Shown piece by piece: positions 1 to 8,305 of a DNA stretch of 64,000 bases (within the stretch, counting starts at the first letter, position 1; each line of letters begins with the position of its first letter). The notes under the pieces were generated by a model. That model was given only the letters and a program-made list of their open reading frames with translations. It had not been told where the DNA came from and searched no databases. The DNA lies in NCBI GenBank assembly GCA_964637515.1, contig CAZWUI010000005.1:29662-93661 (forward strand), read 5' to 3'. The position numbers were made by a program, and so were the translations under genes. The stretch comes from RGIG4097 sp964637515. Lineage in GTDB: Bacteria > Bacillota > Clostridia > Christensenellales > CAG-917.

Positions 1-1665
1 ATCGGCGAAATCATCGAATTGAGAGGGGATAAAGCCTCAATTCAGGTCTACGAAGAAACTAGCGGACTCGGTCCCGGTGAAGAGGTCGTATCTACGGGTA
101 TGCCCCTGTCCGTCGAACTTGCCCCCGGACTTATCGAGGGTATCTACGACGGCATACAAAGACCGCTGAAAAAGCTCTACGAAGTGTCGGGAGACAGAAT
201 CGCAAGGGGAGTTTACGTCCCTGCTGTCGACCACGAGAAAAAGTGGGAATTTACCCCCGTCGCAAAAGTCGGAGATAGCGTGAGTGCAGGTTGCGTCGTC
301 GGCACGGTGCAGGAAAACGTGCTCGTCCTCCACAAGATTATGATTCCTTACGGCGTGAAAGGCACCCTGAAAGAGATAAAATCGGGCGCTTTCACTGTGG
401 ATGAAACCGTTGCGGTCGTCGAAACGGACAAAGGGGACGTGAACGTTTGCATGTTGCAACGTTGGCCTGTCCGTAAAGGCAGACCGTACCTTGAAAAACT
501 CTCCCCGAAAACCCCGCTTATCACCGGACAACGCGTCATTGACACTTTGTTCCCTATCGCTAAAGGCGGTGTGGCGGCAGTCCCCGGACCTTTCGGAAGC
601 GGAAAAACCGTCGTTCAACACCAACTTGCAAAATGGGCGGATGCGGATATTATCGTATACGTCGGTTGCGGTGAGCGCGGCAACGAAATGACGGACGTTT
701 TGAACGAATTTCCCGAACTCAAAGACCCCCGCAGCGGTGAACCTTTGATGAAAAGAACGGTGCTTATCGCAAACACGTCGGATATGCCCGTCGCGGCGCG
801 TGAAGCGTCCATTTATACCGGTATCACGATTGCGGAATATTTCCGTGATATGGGATACTCTGTCGCAATCATGGCGGACTCAACATCTCGTTGGGCGGAG
901 GCGTTGCGTGAAATGAGCGGTCGTCTTGAAGAAATGCCCGGTGAAGAAGGCTATCCCGCATATCTCAGTTCTCGTCTTGCAGAATTTTACGAAAGAGCGG
1001 GGCTTGTCAAAGTGCTCGGCGGAAACGGCGAAATCGGCTCGATTACCGCAATAGGTGCGGTATCGCCTCCGGGCGGAGATTTGAGTGAACCCGTATCTCA
1101 AAGCACACTGCGTATCGTCAAAGTGTTCTGGGGGTTGTCCGCATCTCTTGCATACAAACGGCATTTCCCTGCGGTAGATTGGCTCACGAGCTACTCTCTC
1201 TATGCGGATAAACTCGGCGAATGGTATCAGGATAACGTCGGGGACGAATGGGTGAGCTTGCGCACGACCGCAATGAGAATATTGCAAGAAGAAGCGTCGC
1301 TCAATGAAATCGTGCAACTCGTCGGTATGGACGCACTTTCACCAAAGGATAGGTTGACTATGGAAACCGCAAAATCTTTGCGTGAAGACTACCTGCACCA
1401 AAACGCTTTCCACGAGGTGGACACTTACGCATCCCTTGACAAGCAGTGCAGTATGTTGAAACTCATCCTTGAATTTTACCGTCAGGGCAACGACGCTCTC
1501 GATAAAAACGTGGATATCGAAGATATTCTCGAACTCAAAATAAAGGACCAAATCGGCAGAGCGAAGTATATTCCCGAAGATGAAATGGGCAAATTCGACC
1601 TGCTCGAACAGGAACTCAAGAAACAAATGCTTGCTCTTTCAGGCGAAGGAGGAATCAATGCTTAA
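1..1665 (+). CDS. atpA: V-type ATP synthase subunit A (5' partial)
   Basis: Catalytic A subunit of a V/A-type rotary ATPase, which couples ATP to H+ or Na+ movement at the membrane. The frame is open to the first base of the window (IGEIIELRGDKA...), so roughly 25-35 N-terminal residues lie upstream. The Walker A motif GPFGSGKT is at about residue 195 of the visible part, followed by the conserved GCGERGNEM. The non-homologous insert typical of A subunits lies between the N-terminal barrel and the P-loop. The next gene starts inside the last codons (8-base overlap), as is usual for this operon. The coupling ion cannot be read from this subunit. Confidence 0.96.
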   Translation: MGEIIELRGDKASIQVYEETSGLGPGEEVVSTGMPLSVELAPGLIEGIYDGIQRPLKKLYEVSGDRIARGVYVPAVDHEKKWEFTPVAKVGDSVSAGCVVGTVQENVLVLHKIMIPYGVKGTLKEIKSGAFTVDETVAVVETDKGDVNVCMLQRWPVRKGRPYLEKLSPKTPLITGQRVIDTLFPIAKGGVAAVPGPFGSGKTVVQHQLAKWADADIIVYVGCGERGNEMTDVLNEFPELKDPRSGEPLMKRTVLIANTSDMPVAAREASIYTGITIAEYFRDMGYSVAIMADSTSRWAEALREMSGRLEEMPGEEGYPAYLSSRLAEFYERAGLVKVLGGNGEIGSITAIGAVSPPGGDLSEPVSQSTLRIVKVFWGLSASLAYKRHFPAVDWLTSYSLYADKLGEWYQDNVGDEWVSLRTTAMRILQEEASLNEIVQLVGMDALSPKDRLTMETAKSLREDYLHQNAFHEVDTYASLDKQCSMLKLILEFYRQGNDALDKNVDIEDILELKIKDQIGRAKYIPEDEMGKFDLLEQELKKQMLALSGEGGINA

Positions 1666-3037
1666 AGAATATAAGACCATAAGAGAAATCGTCGGTCCGC
1701 TTATGCTCGTCGAGGGCGTGGACGGCGCAAAATACGACGAACTCGTGGAGATTAGACAGGAAAACGGGGACGTCAGACGCGGTAAAGTGCTTGAAGTCAA
1801 TCGCGATAAGGCACTCGTCCAACTCTTTGAACCGTCTCAAGGCTTGAAAATGTCCACGTCAAAGGCAAGATTTCTTGGCAGAAGTATGGAGCTCGGCGTG
1901 TCCGAAGAAATGCTCGGCAGAGTTTTCGACGGTATGGGCAACCCCCGCGACGGCGGTGCGCCTATCATCCCCGAAATGAAAATGGATATCAACGGGCAAC
2001 CTATAAACCCGGTCGCACGCGACTATCCCAACGAATTTATTCAGACGGGCGTGAGTGCGATAGACGGACTCAACACCCTTGTCAGAGGACAAAAACTCCC
2101 CGTATTCTCTATGTCGGGTTTGCCGCACGCTGAACTTGCGGCACAAATCGCACGTCAAGCAAAAGTGCTTGGCTCGGATAGCAAATTCGCAGTCGTTTTT
2201 GCGGCAGTCGGCATAACCTTTGAAGAGGCGGACTTCTTCATCTCAGACTTCAGAAAAACGGGCGCAATCGAAAGAGCGGTCGTCTTTGTCAATCTCGCAA
2301 ACGACCCCGCAATCGAACGTATCGCAACTCCGCGTATGGCTCTCACGGCGGCGGAATACCTCGCATATGAAAAGGATATGCACGTCCTTGTCATCACCAC
2401 CGATATAACCAACTATGCAGAGGCTCTCCGTGAAGTTTCCGCTGCAAGAAAAGAAGTCCCCGGTCGTCGCGGTTACCCCGGTTATCTCTACACCAACCTT
2501 GCGACTATGTACGAGCGCGCGGGCAGAATAGTGGGGAAGAAGGGCTCTATCACCCAAATTCCTATCCTGACCATGCCCGAAGACGACAAAACACACCCCA
2601 TTCCCGACCTTACCGGCTACATCACCGAAGGGCAAATCATCTTGTCGAGAGAACTCTACAAGAAAGGGCTCAATCCCCCTATCGACGTGTTGCCGTCCCT
2701 GTCCCGTTTGAAAGATAAGGGCATAGGCGCGGGCAAGACGAGAGAAGACCACGCAGATACGATGAATCAACTGTTCAGTGCGTATGCGCAGGGTAAAGAA
2801 GCAAAAGAATTGAGCTCCATTCTCGGCGAAGCGGCACTCACCGAAGTGGATAAAAAGTTTGCAAGGTTTGCAGAAGAGTTCGAAAAACGCTACGTATCTC
2901 AAGGCTTTTCCACAAACCGTACTATTGAAGAAACTCTCAATATCGGTTGGGAACTCCTCGGTATGCTCCCTCGCGGTGAGTTGAAACGTATCCGCGATGC
3001 CTACCTTGACAAGTATCTCCCCGAAAATAAGGACTAA
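1658..3037 (+). CDS. atpB: V-type ATP synthase subunit B
   Basis: Non-catalytic B subunit of the V/A-type ATPase, alternating with A in the V1 head. It has 459 residues, the normal family length. The start is the ATG at 1658, preceded by GGAGG-like bases (AAGGAGG) within the end of subunit A; a longer in-frame extension to 1580 lacks similarity and is discarded. The usual P-loop is replaced by SGLPHAELAAQIARQA, the B-subunit signature. The C-terminal half has PGRRGYPGYLYTNLATMYERAGR, as in NtpB (shown here as two adjoining family motifs). It overlaps subunit A and lies 6 bases before subunit D, so the three are translated as one unit. Confidence 0.97.
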   Translation: MLKEYKTIREIVGPLMLVEGVDGAKYDELVEIRQENGDVRRGKVLEVNRDKALVQLFEPSQGLKMSTSKARFLGRSMELGVSEEMLGRVFDGMGNPRDGGAPIIPEMKMDINGQPINPVARDYPNEFIQTGVSAIDGLNTLVRGQKLPVFSMSGLPHAELAAQIARQAKVLGSDSKFAVVFAAVGITFEEADFFISDFRKTGAIERAVVFVNLANDPAIERIATPRMALTAAEYLAYEKDMHVLVITTDITNYAEALREVSAARKEVPGRRGYPGYLYTNLATMYERAGRIVGKKGSITQIPILTMPEDDKTHPIPDLTGYITEGQIILSRELYKKGLNPPIDVLPSLSRLKDKGIGAGKTREDHADTMNQLFSAYAQGKEAKELSSILGEAALTEVDKKFARFAEEFEKRYVSQGFSTNRTIEETLNIGWELLGMLPRGELKRIRDAYLDKYLPENKD

Positions 3038-3043
3038 TCAGTT

Positions 3044-3679
3044 ATGGCAAGATTGAACGTAAATCCGACGAGAATGGAGTTGAGACGGCTTAAAAACCGT
3101 CTGAAAACCGCTGCGCGCGGACATAAACTCCTGAAAGATAAATCGGATGAAATGATACGTCAATTTATGATGCTCGTCAGAGAAAACAAGCGCCTACGCG
3201 AAGAAGTGGAAGGCAAACTTTCGGATGCGCTCAAAAACTTCATGCTCGCTCGCGCGGTTTCAAGCGATGCGACCATCGAAGAAGCTATAGCCATGCCGTC
3301 CGCATCCGTAAATCTCGTATTGTCTGAAAAAAACCTTATGGGAGTTGACGTCCCTGCGTTTGAAATCGAAGAAGGGGAGAGCAAGGAACTTTATCCCTAT
3401 TCCTTTGCGGGAGTTACTGCAGAGTTGGACGACTCGATAGCGACTCTTTCGGGGCTTCTCGGCGACCTTTTGAAACTTGCCGAAGTGGAAAAGTCGTGCA
3501 ATATGCTTGCCGACGAAATCGAGAAAAACCGCAGAAGAGTCAACGCTCTCGAATACGTGATGATACCGCAACTCGAAGAAACGATAAAATATATCACGAT
3601 GAAACTTGACGAAAACGAACGCAGTTCGACAATTCGAATCATGAAAGTCAAGTCGATGATTGAAAACAAACAAGAGTGA
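3044..3679 (+). CDS. atpD: V-type ATP synthase subunit D
   Basis: Central-stalk subunit D of the V/A-type ATPase. The 211-residue protein opens with ARLNVNPTRMELRRLKNRL, the family's N-terminal signature. It is predicted almost entirely as two long helices (about residues 10-70 and 130-205) that form the coiled-coil rotor inside the A3B3 head. It is the last gene of the operon and is followed directly by a rho-independent terminator. F, C, E, I and K subunits are not in the window and are presumably upstream. Confidence 0.95.
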   Translation: MARLNVNPTRMELRRLKNRLKTAARGHKLLKDKSDEMIRQFMMLVRENKRLREEVEGKLSDALKNFMLARAVSSDATIEEAIAMPSASVNLVLSEKNLMGVDVPAFEIEEGESKELYPYSFAGVTAELDDSIATLSGLLGDLLKLAEVEKSCNMLADEIEKNRRRVNALEYVMIPQLEETIKYITMKLDENERSSTIRIMKVKSMIENKQE

Positions 3680-3706
3680 AAAATCCGCTATAAGCGGATT
3701 TTTTAA
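3679..3706 (+). terminator. Terminator of the V-ATPase operon
   Basis: Perfect hairpin with stem AATCCGCT/AGCGGATT, three-base loop, flanked by A and T runs (TTTTTT). It starts at the stop codon of subunit D. The opposite-strand gene queH ends at 3745, so the hairpin may serve both directions. Confidence 0.85.
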
Positions 3707-3744
3707 TGCTAGTTCCTTGCGGAAGTAATAATACACAATGTTGT

Positions 3745-4317
3745 TCAAACTCTTGAAAAAGTGCAGCCGCAGAAGTTTTGGCGGTAGATTTCGAGTTCTT
3801 TTGCAAGGGTGACGGAGCGGAGAAAACCGTTTTGTTTTTTGAAGTCGGAGTCGAGATATTCGACTGAAAATTCCTTTGCGGCGGCACGACCTATCTCGTT
3901 GATAAGGGGTGCGTTTTTGTGCGGACTGACGGTCAGAGTGGTTGCGAAATAGTCGTATTCGTCTTTGTGTTCCGCCAAAAATTCCGCCGTTTTGTATAGG
4001 CGCAATTTGAAACATTCGGGGCATCTCAAACCACCTTCACGCTCTTTCTCAAGCCCTTTGCTTGCCGTCAAGAATTCACTTTCGTCTTGTTCGGGGACAA
4101 TCAATTTAACGGACGGAAAATGCTCAATCAATGTTTTAAGTGTATTTTCACGCTTTATAAACTCTTCTTTCGGTTGAATGTTCGGATTGTAGAAAAAAGC
4201 CGTGACGTCGAAATGTTCGGTCAGTTTTTCGATCGAACCGCAAAAACACGGCGCGCAACATACGTGCAGAAGTAGGCGAGGTTTTTCGTTTGTGTTGAGA
4301 AAATCGTTTATCGTCAT
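3745..4317 (-). CDS. queH: Epoxyqueuosine reductase QueH
   Basis: QueH (DUF208 family) carries out the last step of queuosine synthesis, reducing epoxyqueuosine in tRNA to queuosine. The 190-residue protein has the diagnostic HVCCAPC at about residues 18-24, RCPECFKLRL in the middle and a C-terminal FCGCTFS, together supplying the conserved cysteines for the metal centres. The start at 4317 overlaps the stop of the upstream gene by 4 bases (ATGA); a longer open frame to 4878 is antisense to that gene and is rejected. A queT-type transporter at 55972 suggests the cell salvages queuosine precursors rather than making them de novo; no other que genes are in the window. Confidence 0.93.
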   Translation of the reverse strand: MTINDFLNTNEKPRLLLHVCCAPCFCGSIEKLTEHFDVTAFFYNPNIQPKEEFIKRENTLKTLIEHFPSVKLIVPEQDESEFLTASKGLEKEREGGLRCPECFKLRLYKTAEFLAEHKDEYDYFATTLTVSPHKNAPLINEIGRAAAKEFSVEYLDSDFKKQNGFLRSVTLAKELEIYRQNFCGCTFSRV

Positions 4318-4997
4318 ATCATCATCGAGAGTGCAATAAGGTTTTGTCCTACGTAGTAGAATACAAGCACGAAGGGGAATACCGCTTTGCGATTGACGGT
4401 CTTGTTGTAGTTGAGAAACGCAAGTATTAAATCGCTTGCCGCAAACAGCACCGTTCCCGCCAGTATCATTTTGGTGACGGCGGTCGCTCCGCTCATATAT
4501 AGGTTGCACGCACTTGCAAGGAAGGTGCCCGCAACTGCGGAATAGAGAAGTGCGCCTATCGCCATAATAGGTTTGTCTGCGGTGAGAAGTTTTGCGATGA
4601 ACAAAATCACGACCACGACCGGAAGCCCGAAGACGAGAACAAGAAGTGCGTAGTTGAAAGTCGTCGTGCGCAAAATGAATGCCGTGATGAAAAGCACGTG
4701 TCCTGCGATAAACGCAAGCATACCGCCCGCATCCAGTGCCATTTGGATTTTTGCGTTTTTGGAGCGATAGCTGAGAAGTACGTCCCCGATAAGCCCCGCG
4801 ATGAGTGCGCAGAAAATCAGCGTGGACGTGTCCGTCGGATTGGTGGAGTACGCAATTGCTCCGCTCACGACAAAACATAAACTTGCTATGCTTTTGAAGA
4901 CGGTCTTTTTGTTGACGTCGCCTTTGTTGTCGTAGACGAGAGTCAAAACGACGAATATTGCGGTTATTGCCGAAATCGTAATTGCTGCAGTTTTCAT
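4314..4997 (-). CDS. YhhN/TMEM86 family membrane protein
   Basis: Integral membrane protein of 227 residues with about eight hydrophobic segments, resembling the YhhN family, whose animal members (TMEM86) are lysoplasmalogenases. The motif GLIGDVLLS (about residue 75) and the late ASDLILAF segment fit the family, where paired Asp residues sit within the membrane. The start at 4997 has GGGTGAT upstream and lies about 10 bases from the predicted transcription start. It forms a two-gene unit with queH through a 4-base overlap, which looks like transcriptional convenience rather than a shared pathway. The substrate in bacteria is uncertain. Confidence 0.75.
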   Translation of the reverse strand: MKTAAITISAITAIFVVLTLVYDNKGDVNKKTVFKSIASLCFVVSGAIAYSTNPTDTSTLIFCALIAGLIGDVLLSYRSKNAKIQMALDAGGMLAFIAGHVLFITAFILRTTTFNYALLVLVFGLPVVVVILFIAKLLTADKPIMAIGALLYSAVAGTFLASACNLYMSGATAVTKMILAGTVLFAASDLILAFLNYNKTVNRKAVFPFVLVFYYVGQNLIALSMMI

Positions 4998-5013
4998 ATT
5001 ATCACCCGCAAAC

Positions 5014-5042
5014 ATTATACCATCACGTACGCGTGCGGGCAA
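5014..5042 (-). promoter_or_regulatory. Promoter of yhhN-queH
   Basis: On the minus strand TTGCCC (5042-5037), a 17-base spacer and a perfect TATAAT (5019-5014). The spacer contains ACGCGTACGTG, one of several CG-rich spacers in this window. Confidence 0.65.
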
Positions 5043-5072
5043 TATTATTTTTTAATATAAATAAATTAGTTC

Positions 5073-5186
5073 TTGAGAGTGGCGGATATGTATGATATAA
5101 TACAGGGGAGAAAACTCGTTTGTGCGGCGGTTTTTTTGTCGTCGTGCAGGCGCGCGTGCGTCTCGTCCGCACGATTTGAGGTAACA
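5073..5186 (+). promoter_or_regulatory. Promoter and leader of the ABC exporter
   Basis: TTGAGA (5073-5078), 17-base spacer, TATAAT (5096-5101). The leader of about 80 bases carries complementary GTGCGG and CCGCAC blocks enclosing about 45 bases that include a T7 run and a GGCGCGCGTGCG tract. The second block ends just before the Shine-Dalgarno GAGG, so the leader could fold over the translation start; this is only a pattern seen by eye. Confidence 0.55.
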
Positions 5187-5888
5187 ATGGATATTTTGAG
5201 CGAAACCAACTCCACAGGTCGCATAGTCGTAAAAGGTGACGGTATCAAGAAAAAATTCGTCAACGACGGCGTTGAAACCGACGTGCTGAAAGGCATAGAT
5301 ATCGAAGTCGCGGAAGGTGAATTTCTTGCGATAGTCGGTGAGTCGGGAAGTGGCAAATCCACTCTCCTTTACCTGCTCGCAGGGATAGACAAACCCACTG
5401 ACGGCACCGTCGAAATCGACGGCGTAAATCTTGCAAACGTATCCGACGACGTGCTTGCCGGCATGCGCAGGAGAAAGATTTCATTTGTTTATCAATACGA
5501 TAATCTCGTGCCCAATTTGACGGCGTACGAGAATATTGTCCTTCCCCTTATGCTCGACAAACAAAAAGAAAGCGAATACTCGGGCAGAGTGAAAGACCTT
5601 GCGGAATATCTCGGCATAACTTCAAGGCTCGGAAACTATCCCTCTCAACTCTCGGGCGGTGAGCAACAACGAGTTGCGATTGCAAGAGCCCTTGCGACAA
5701 ACCCCGAAGTGATTTTCCTTGACGAGCCTACGGGTAGCCTTGACCGTGAGCGCGGCACCGGGGTTATGGAGCTTTTGAAAGACATCAATGCAACCAGAAA
5801 AGTTGCTCTTGTTATGGTCACTCACTCCGAATCTCACTCCAAATATGCGACAAGAATAGTCAGAATAGAAGACGGACTCATCAAATAG
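5187..5888 (+). CDS. ABC transporter ATP-binding protein (MacB/LolD type)
   Basis: Cytoplasmic ATPase that powers the FtsX-type permease encoded 1 base downstream. Of 233 residues, Walker A is GESGSGKST, the signature is QLSGGEQQRVAIARAL, Walker B is EVIFLDEPTGSLD and the switch His is in VTHSES. The sequence between them (FVYQYDNLVPNLTAYENI) is typical of the MacB/LolD/FtsE group, which usually acts on lipoproteins, peptides or antibiotics rather than as an importer. The start at 5187 was chosen because GAGG lies six bases upstream; the open frame continues to 5073, but that part overlaps the promoter. Confidence 0.93.
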   Translation: MDILSETNSTGRIVVKGDGIKKKFVNDGVETDVLKGIDIEVAEGEFLAIVGESGSGKSTLLYLLAGIDKPTDGTVEIDGVNLANVSDDVLAGMRRRKISFVYQYDNLVPNLTAYENIVLPLMLDKQKESEYSGRVKDLAEYLGITSRLGNYPSQLSGGEQQRVAIARALATNPEVIFLDEPTGSLDRERGTGVMELLKDINATRKVALVMVTHSESHSKYATRIVRIEDGLIK

Positions 5889-5889
5889 T

Positions 5890-8304
5890 ATGGCAATCAA
5901 ATTAGCGTTACGAAATATAAAGACAAGACCTTTGCGCACCACTGCTACGATACTCGTCGTTGCGATAGCGGTTGCGCTTTTGTTCTGTATGTTCTCGTTC
6001 AAATCGCTGGTTTATGAATACATTTTCGCAATAAAAACTGCCGATATGGGCGAAAGCACCGTGATTATCAACACGAGTTCGTCGGGCGGTAGAATTATGA
6101 ATGCGGGCGGAATCGAAGACGTACAGGGTGTTGACGAAGTCGTTCCGACCTTGTCGCTATATAGCCTTTATAACGGTGAGTACGTGCGCTTGCGCGGGTT
6201 TGATAAGGGGTGCGCGGAAACACTTCAAAAAATCAACGTTATCGACGGCGATATAACCCTTCTTGAAAACAACGTAGACAACGTAGTCGTGTCTCGTACC
6301 TTTGCGGACGAGAACAGTTTGAAAGTCGGTCAGGCGGTGGAGTTTGAAAACGGCAATCGCAAAATGACTTTCTACGTTTCCGCTATCGCTGAAAACGACG
6401 GATATTTTTTGAATTCCGATCCGCAAATTATTCTTTGTAGAGCAGAGGGCGTCGCTCGTCTTCTCGGCGGTGAATTCGTCGTCTACAACGAAGTCTATAT
6501 CAAAACCGCAACTCCGGATGAGGTCATCGCTACCTTGAAGGGTATGAACGAATATAAGGACTTCATCGTTGACTACGCAAAAGATATGCAATATATCGAA
6601 ACACAGGCAAGTTCGCTTGCCGCACCCGTCGTGGTGGCGGGGCTCGGAGTCGTGCTCCTTGCCGTTGCGTGCATAGCGTTCATCTCTCTCACGACCGTGG
6701 CGGACAGACGTAAGTATATTGCAAAACTCGCCGTCGTCGGCGCAACCAAACGTCAAATCTTTGCCGTGTTCTTTGCGGAAGTTTTGTTCGTTGCGTTTAT
6801 CGGTGCGGTGGTCGGCTCGTTGTTCGCGGGCGGACTTTTTACACTCCTTGCAAAACTCATTCTCTCGTCGCTTGTGTCATTCAGCGTATCTCCGCTCAAC
6901 TTGTTCGGCTCGGCGGCGATTGGATTCGTGCTTGCGGTGCTCGGCGTTATGCTCCCTGTGTCCTTTGCATTCCGCTCGTCCGTCAGAGAAAACGAATTTG
7001 CGGTCGGCAAGAGCGGACTTGCAAAAATCATATTCCCCATCGTTTTGACTCTCATCACCGCTATTGCAGTGATAGTCGAGCATACCGTACCTGCGGCGAA
7101 AGGGGTGTTGTCTATCGTCAACGTACCCTTGCTTCTCATCGCGCTCGTCATCGATATTCCTTTCATCTATCGCGGAATTGCGAAACTTATATCCCGCGCG
7201 AAAACCGCAAAAGTGTCCTTGCTCGGTAAATTCGAGAATAGAAGTCATCGCCATTTTGGCTTGCAGATTTTGACGGCGGGTATGGCGGTCGTTACCTTAA
7301 TGTTTATGGCGTGGTCTTTGACGACGGAGATTTTCACCGGGTATCTTTCGGAATTTGAAAACAAAATCTTCGTCACAAACGTGCCTGCCGATATTGCGAA
7401 TAGCGAAGGTGCGGACGGTATCGCAAACGTAGACGGCGTGAATAAGGTCGTTCCTATGGTTTGGAAACAAATCAACGTAAACGTGGCGCAGGATAAAGTC
7501 AGACAAGTCAATCTTCTCGGCTCGTCCGAAACGCTCGACATCGTCGATTTTGAATATATCACCGACGAGGCGACCGTCAGAAGAGTCGTGAACGAGGACG
7601 GCTACGTCGTCATCGACAAGGCGTATTCCGAACTTTACGGCTACAAGGTCGGGGACGTCATATCCTTCGACGTGGACGGGAAAAAAGCGAATCTCGTCGT
7701 GGGCGGTATCGTGCATCACGTGCTTTTCAGCGGTAACTACGTCGTCATCTCCCTCGACAATCTCAAAACCTATTTTGATACGGATGCGGATACGGTCATC
7801 GCAATTTCCGACGACACCGCAAAAACTGCGACCGAAATCAGAAAGGTATATTCGCAAAAGAATTACTACGTCGTCGAAGCACTCGTCATGTATCAATGGG
7901 ATGCGGAGTCTATGGCGGCGGTGTTCGACTTGGTGGGGGTGCTTGCGGTCATACTCATGATTCTCACCTATCTCGTGTTGATTGCATCTGCGGTCGTGTC
8001 CTTCCCGAACGACGAAAAAACTCGCTCGTCAATGCTCTCCGCCGGTATGTCCAAAAACGGATTGCTCGGTCTTGAAGTGGGCAAGAGTGCTTTCACTGCG
8101 ATCACGTCCTATATGTTGACCTTCGCGATGAGTCTTGCGATAACAGTATCTCTCATCAACGCACTCCGACTCTTCGACTTGTACTTTGAATTTATGTACG
8201 ATGCGGGCATGGTCGCCCTGACGGGTGGTGTGCTTGCCGTAGCCTACGTCTTGCTCCCCGTGATGCTCGGATATAAGCGAAAATATAATATGTTGAGAAA
8301 GTAA
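5890..8304 (+). CDS. FtsX-type ABC transporter permease
   Basis: Permease of 804 residues with the layout of large Firmicute FtsX-domain exporters: an N-terminal membrane segment (about 17-37), a long extracytoplasmic domain (40-235), three membrane segments around 245-355 (first FtsX domain), a further pair around 370-415, a segment near 465 starting a second extracytoplasmic domain, and a last FtsX domain at about 685-795. It is translated with the ATPase (1-base gap). The MacB-type mechanism (mechanotransmission to an outside partner) and the adjacent lipoprotein gene suggest export or release of a surface substrate. The substrate is unknown. Confidence 0.9.
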   Translation: MAIKLALRNIKTRPLRTTATILVVAIAVALLFCMFSFKSLVYEYIFAIKTADMGESTVIINTSSSGGRIMNAGGIEDVQGVDEVVPTLSLYSLYNGEYVRLRGFDKGCAETLQKINVIDGDITLLENNVDNVVVSRTFADENSLKVGQAVEFENGNRKMTFYVSAIAENDGYFLNSDPQIILCRAEGVARLLGGEFVVYNEVYIKTATPDEVIATLKGMNEYKDFIVDYAKDMQYIETQASSLAAPVVVAGLGVVLLAVACIAFISLTTVADRRKYIAKLAVVGATKRQIFAVFFAEVLFVAFIGAVVGSLFAGGLFTLLAKLILSSLVSFSVSPLNLFGSAAIGFVLAVLGVMLPVSFAFRSSVRENEFAVGKSGLAKIIFPIVLTLITAIAVIVEHTVPAAKGVLSIVNVPLLLIALVIDIPFIYRGIAKLISRAKTAKVSLLGKFENRSHRHFGLQILTAGMAVVTLMFMAWSLTTEIFTGYLSEFENKIFVTNVPADIANSEGADGIANVDGVNKVVPMVWKQINVNVAQDKVRQVNLLGSSETLDIVDFEYITDEATVRRVVNEDGYVVIDKAYSELYGYKVGDVISFDVDGKKANLVVGGIVHHVLFSGNYVVISLDNLKTYFDTDADTVIAISDDTAKTATEIRKVYSQKNYYVVEALVMYQWDAESMAAVFDLVGVLAVILMILTYLVLIASAVVSFPNDEKTRSSMLSAGMSKNGLLGLEVGKSAFTAITSYMLTFAMSLAITVSLINALRLFDLYFEFMYDAGMVALTGGVLAVAYVLLPVMLGYKRKYNMLRK

Positions 8305-8305
8305 T

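Noticed and set aside
1580..1657. Longer start for V-ATPase subunit B at 1580.
   Set aside because: The extra 26 residues are out of frame over subunit A and unlike any B subunit, and the ATG at 1658 has a Shine-Dalgarno.
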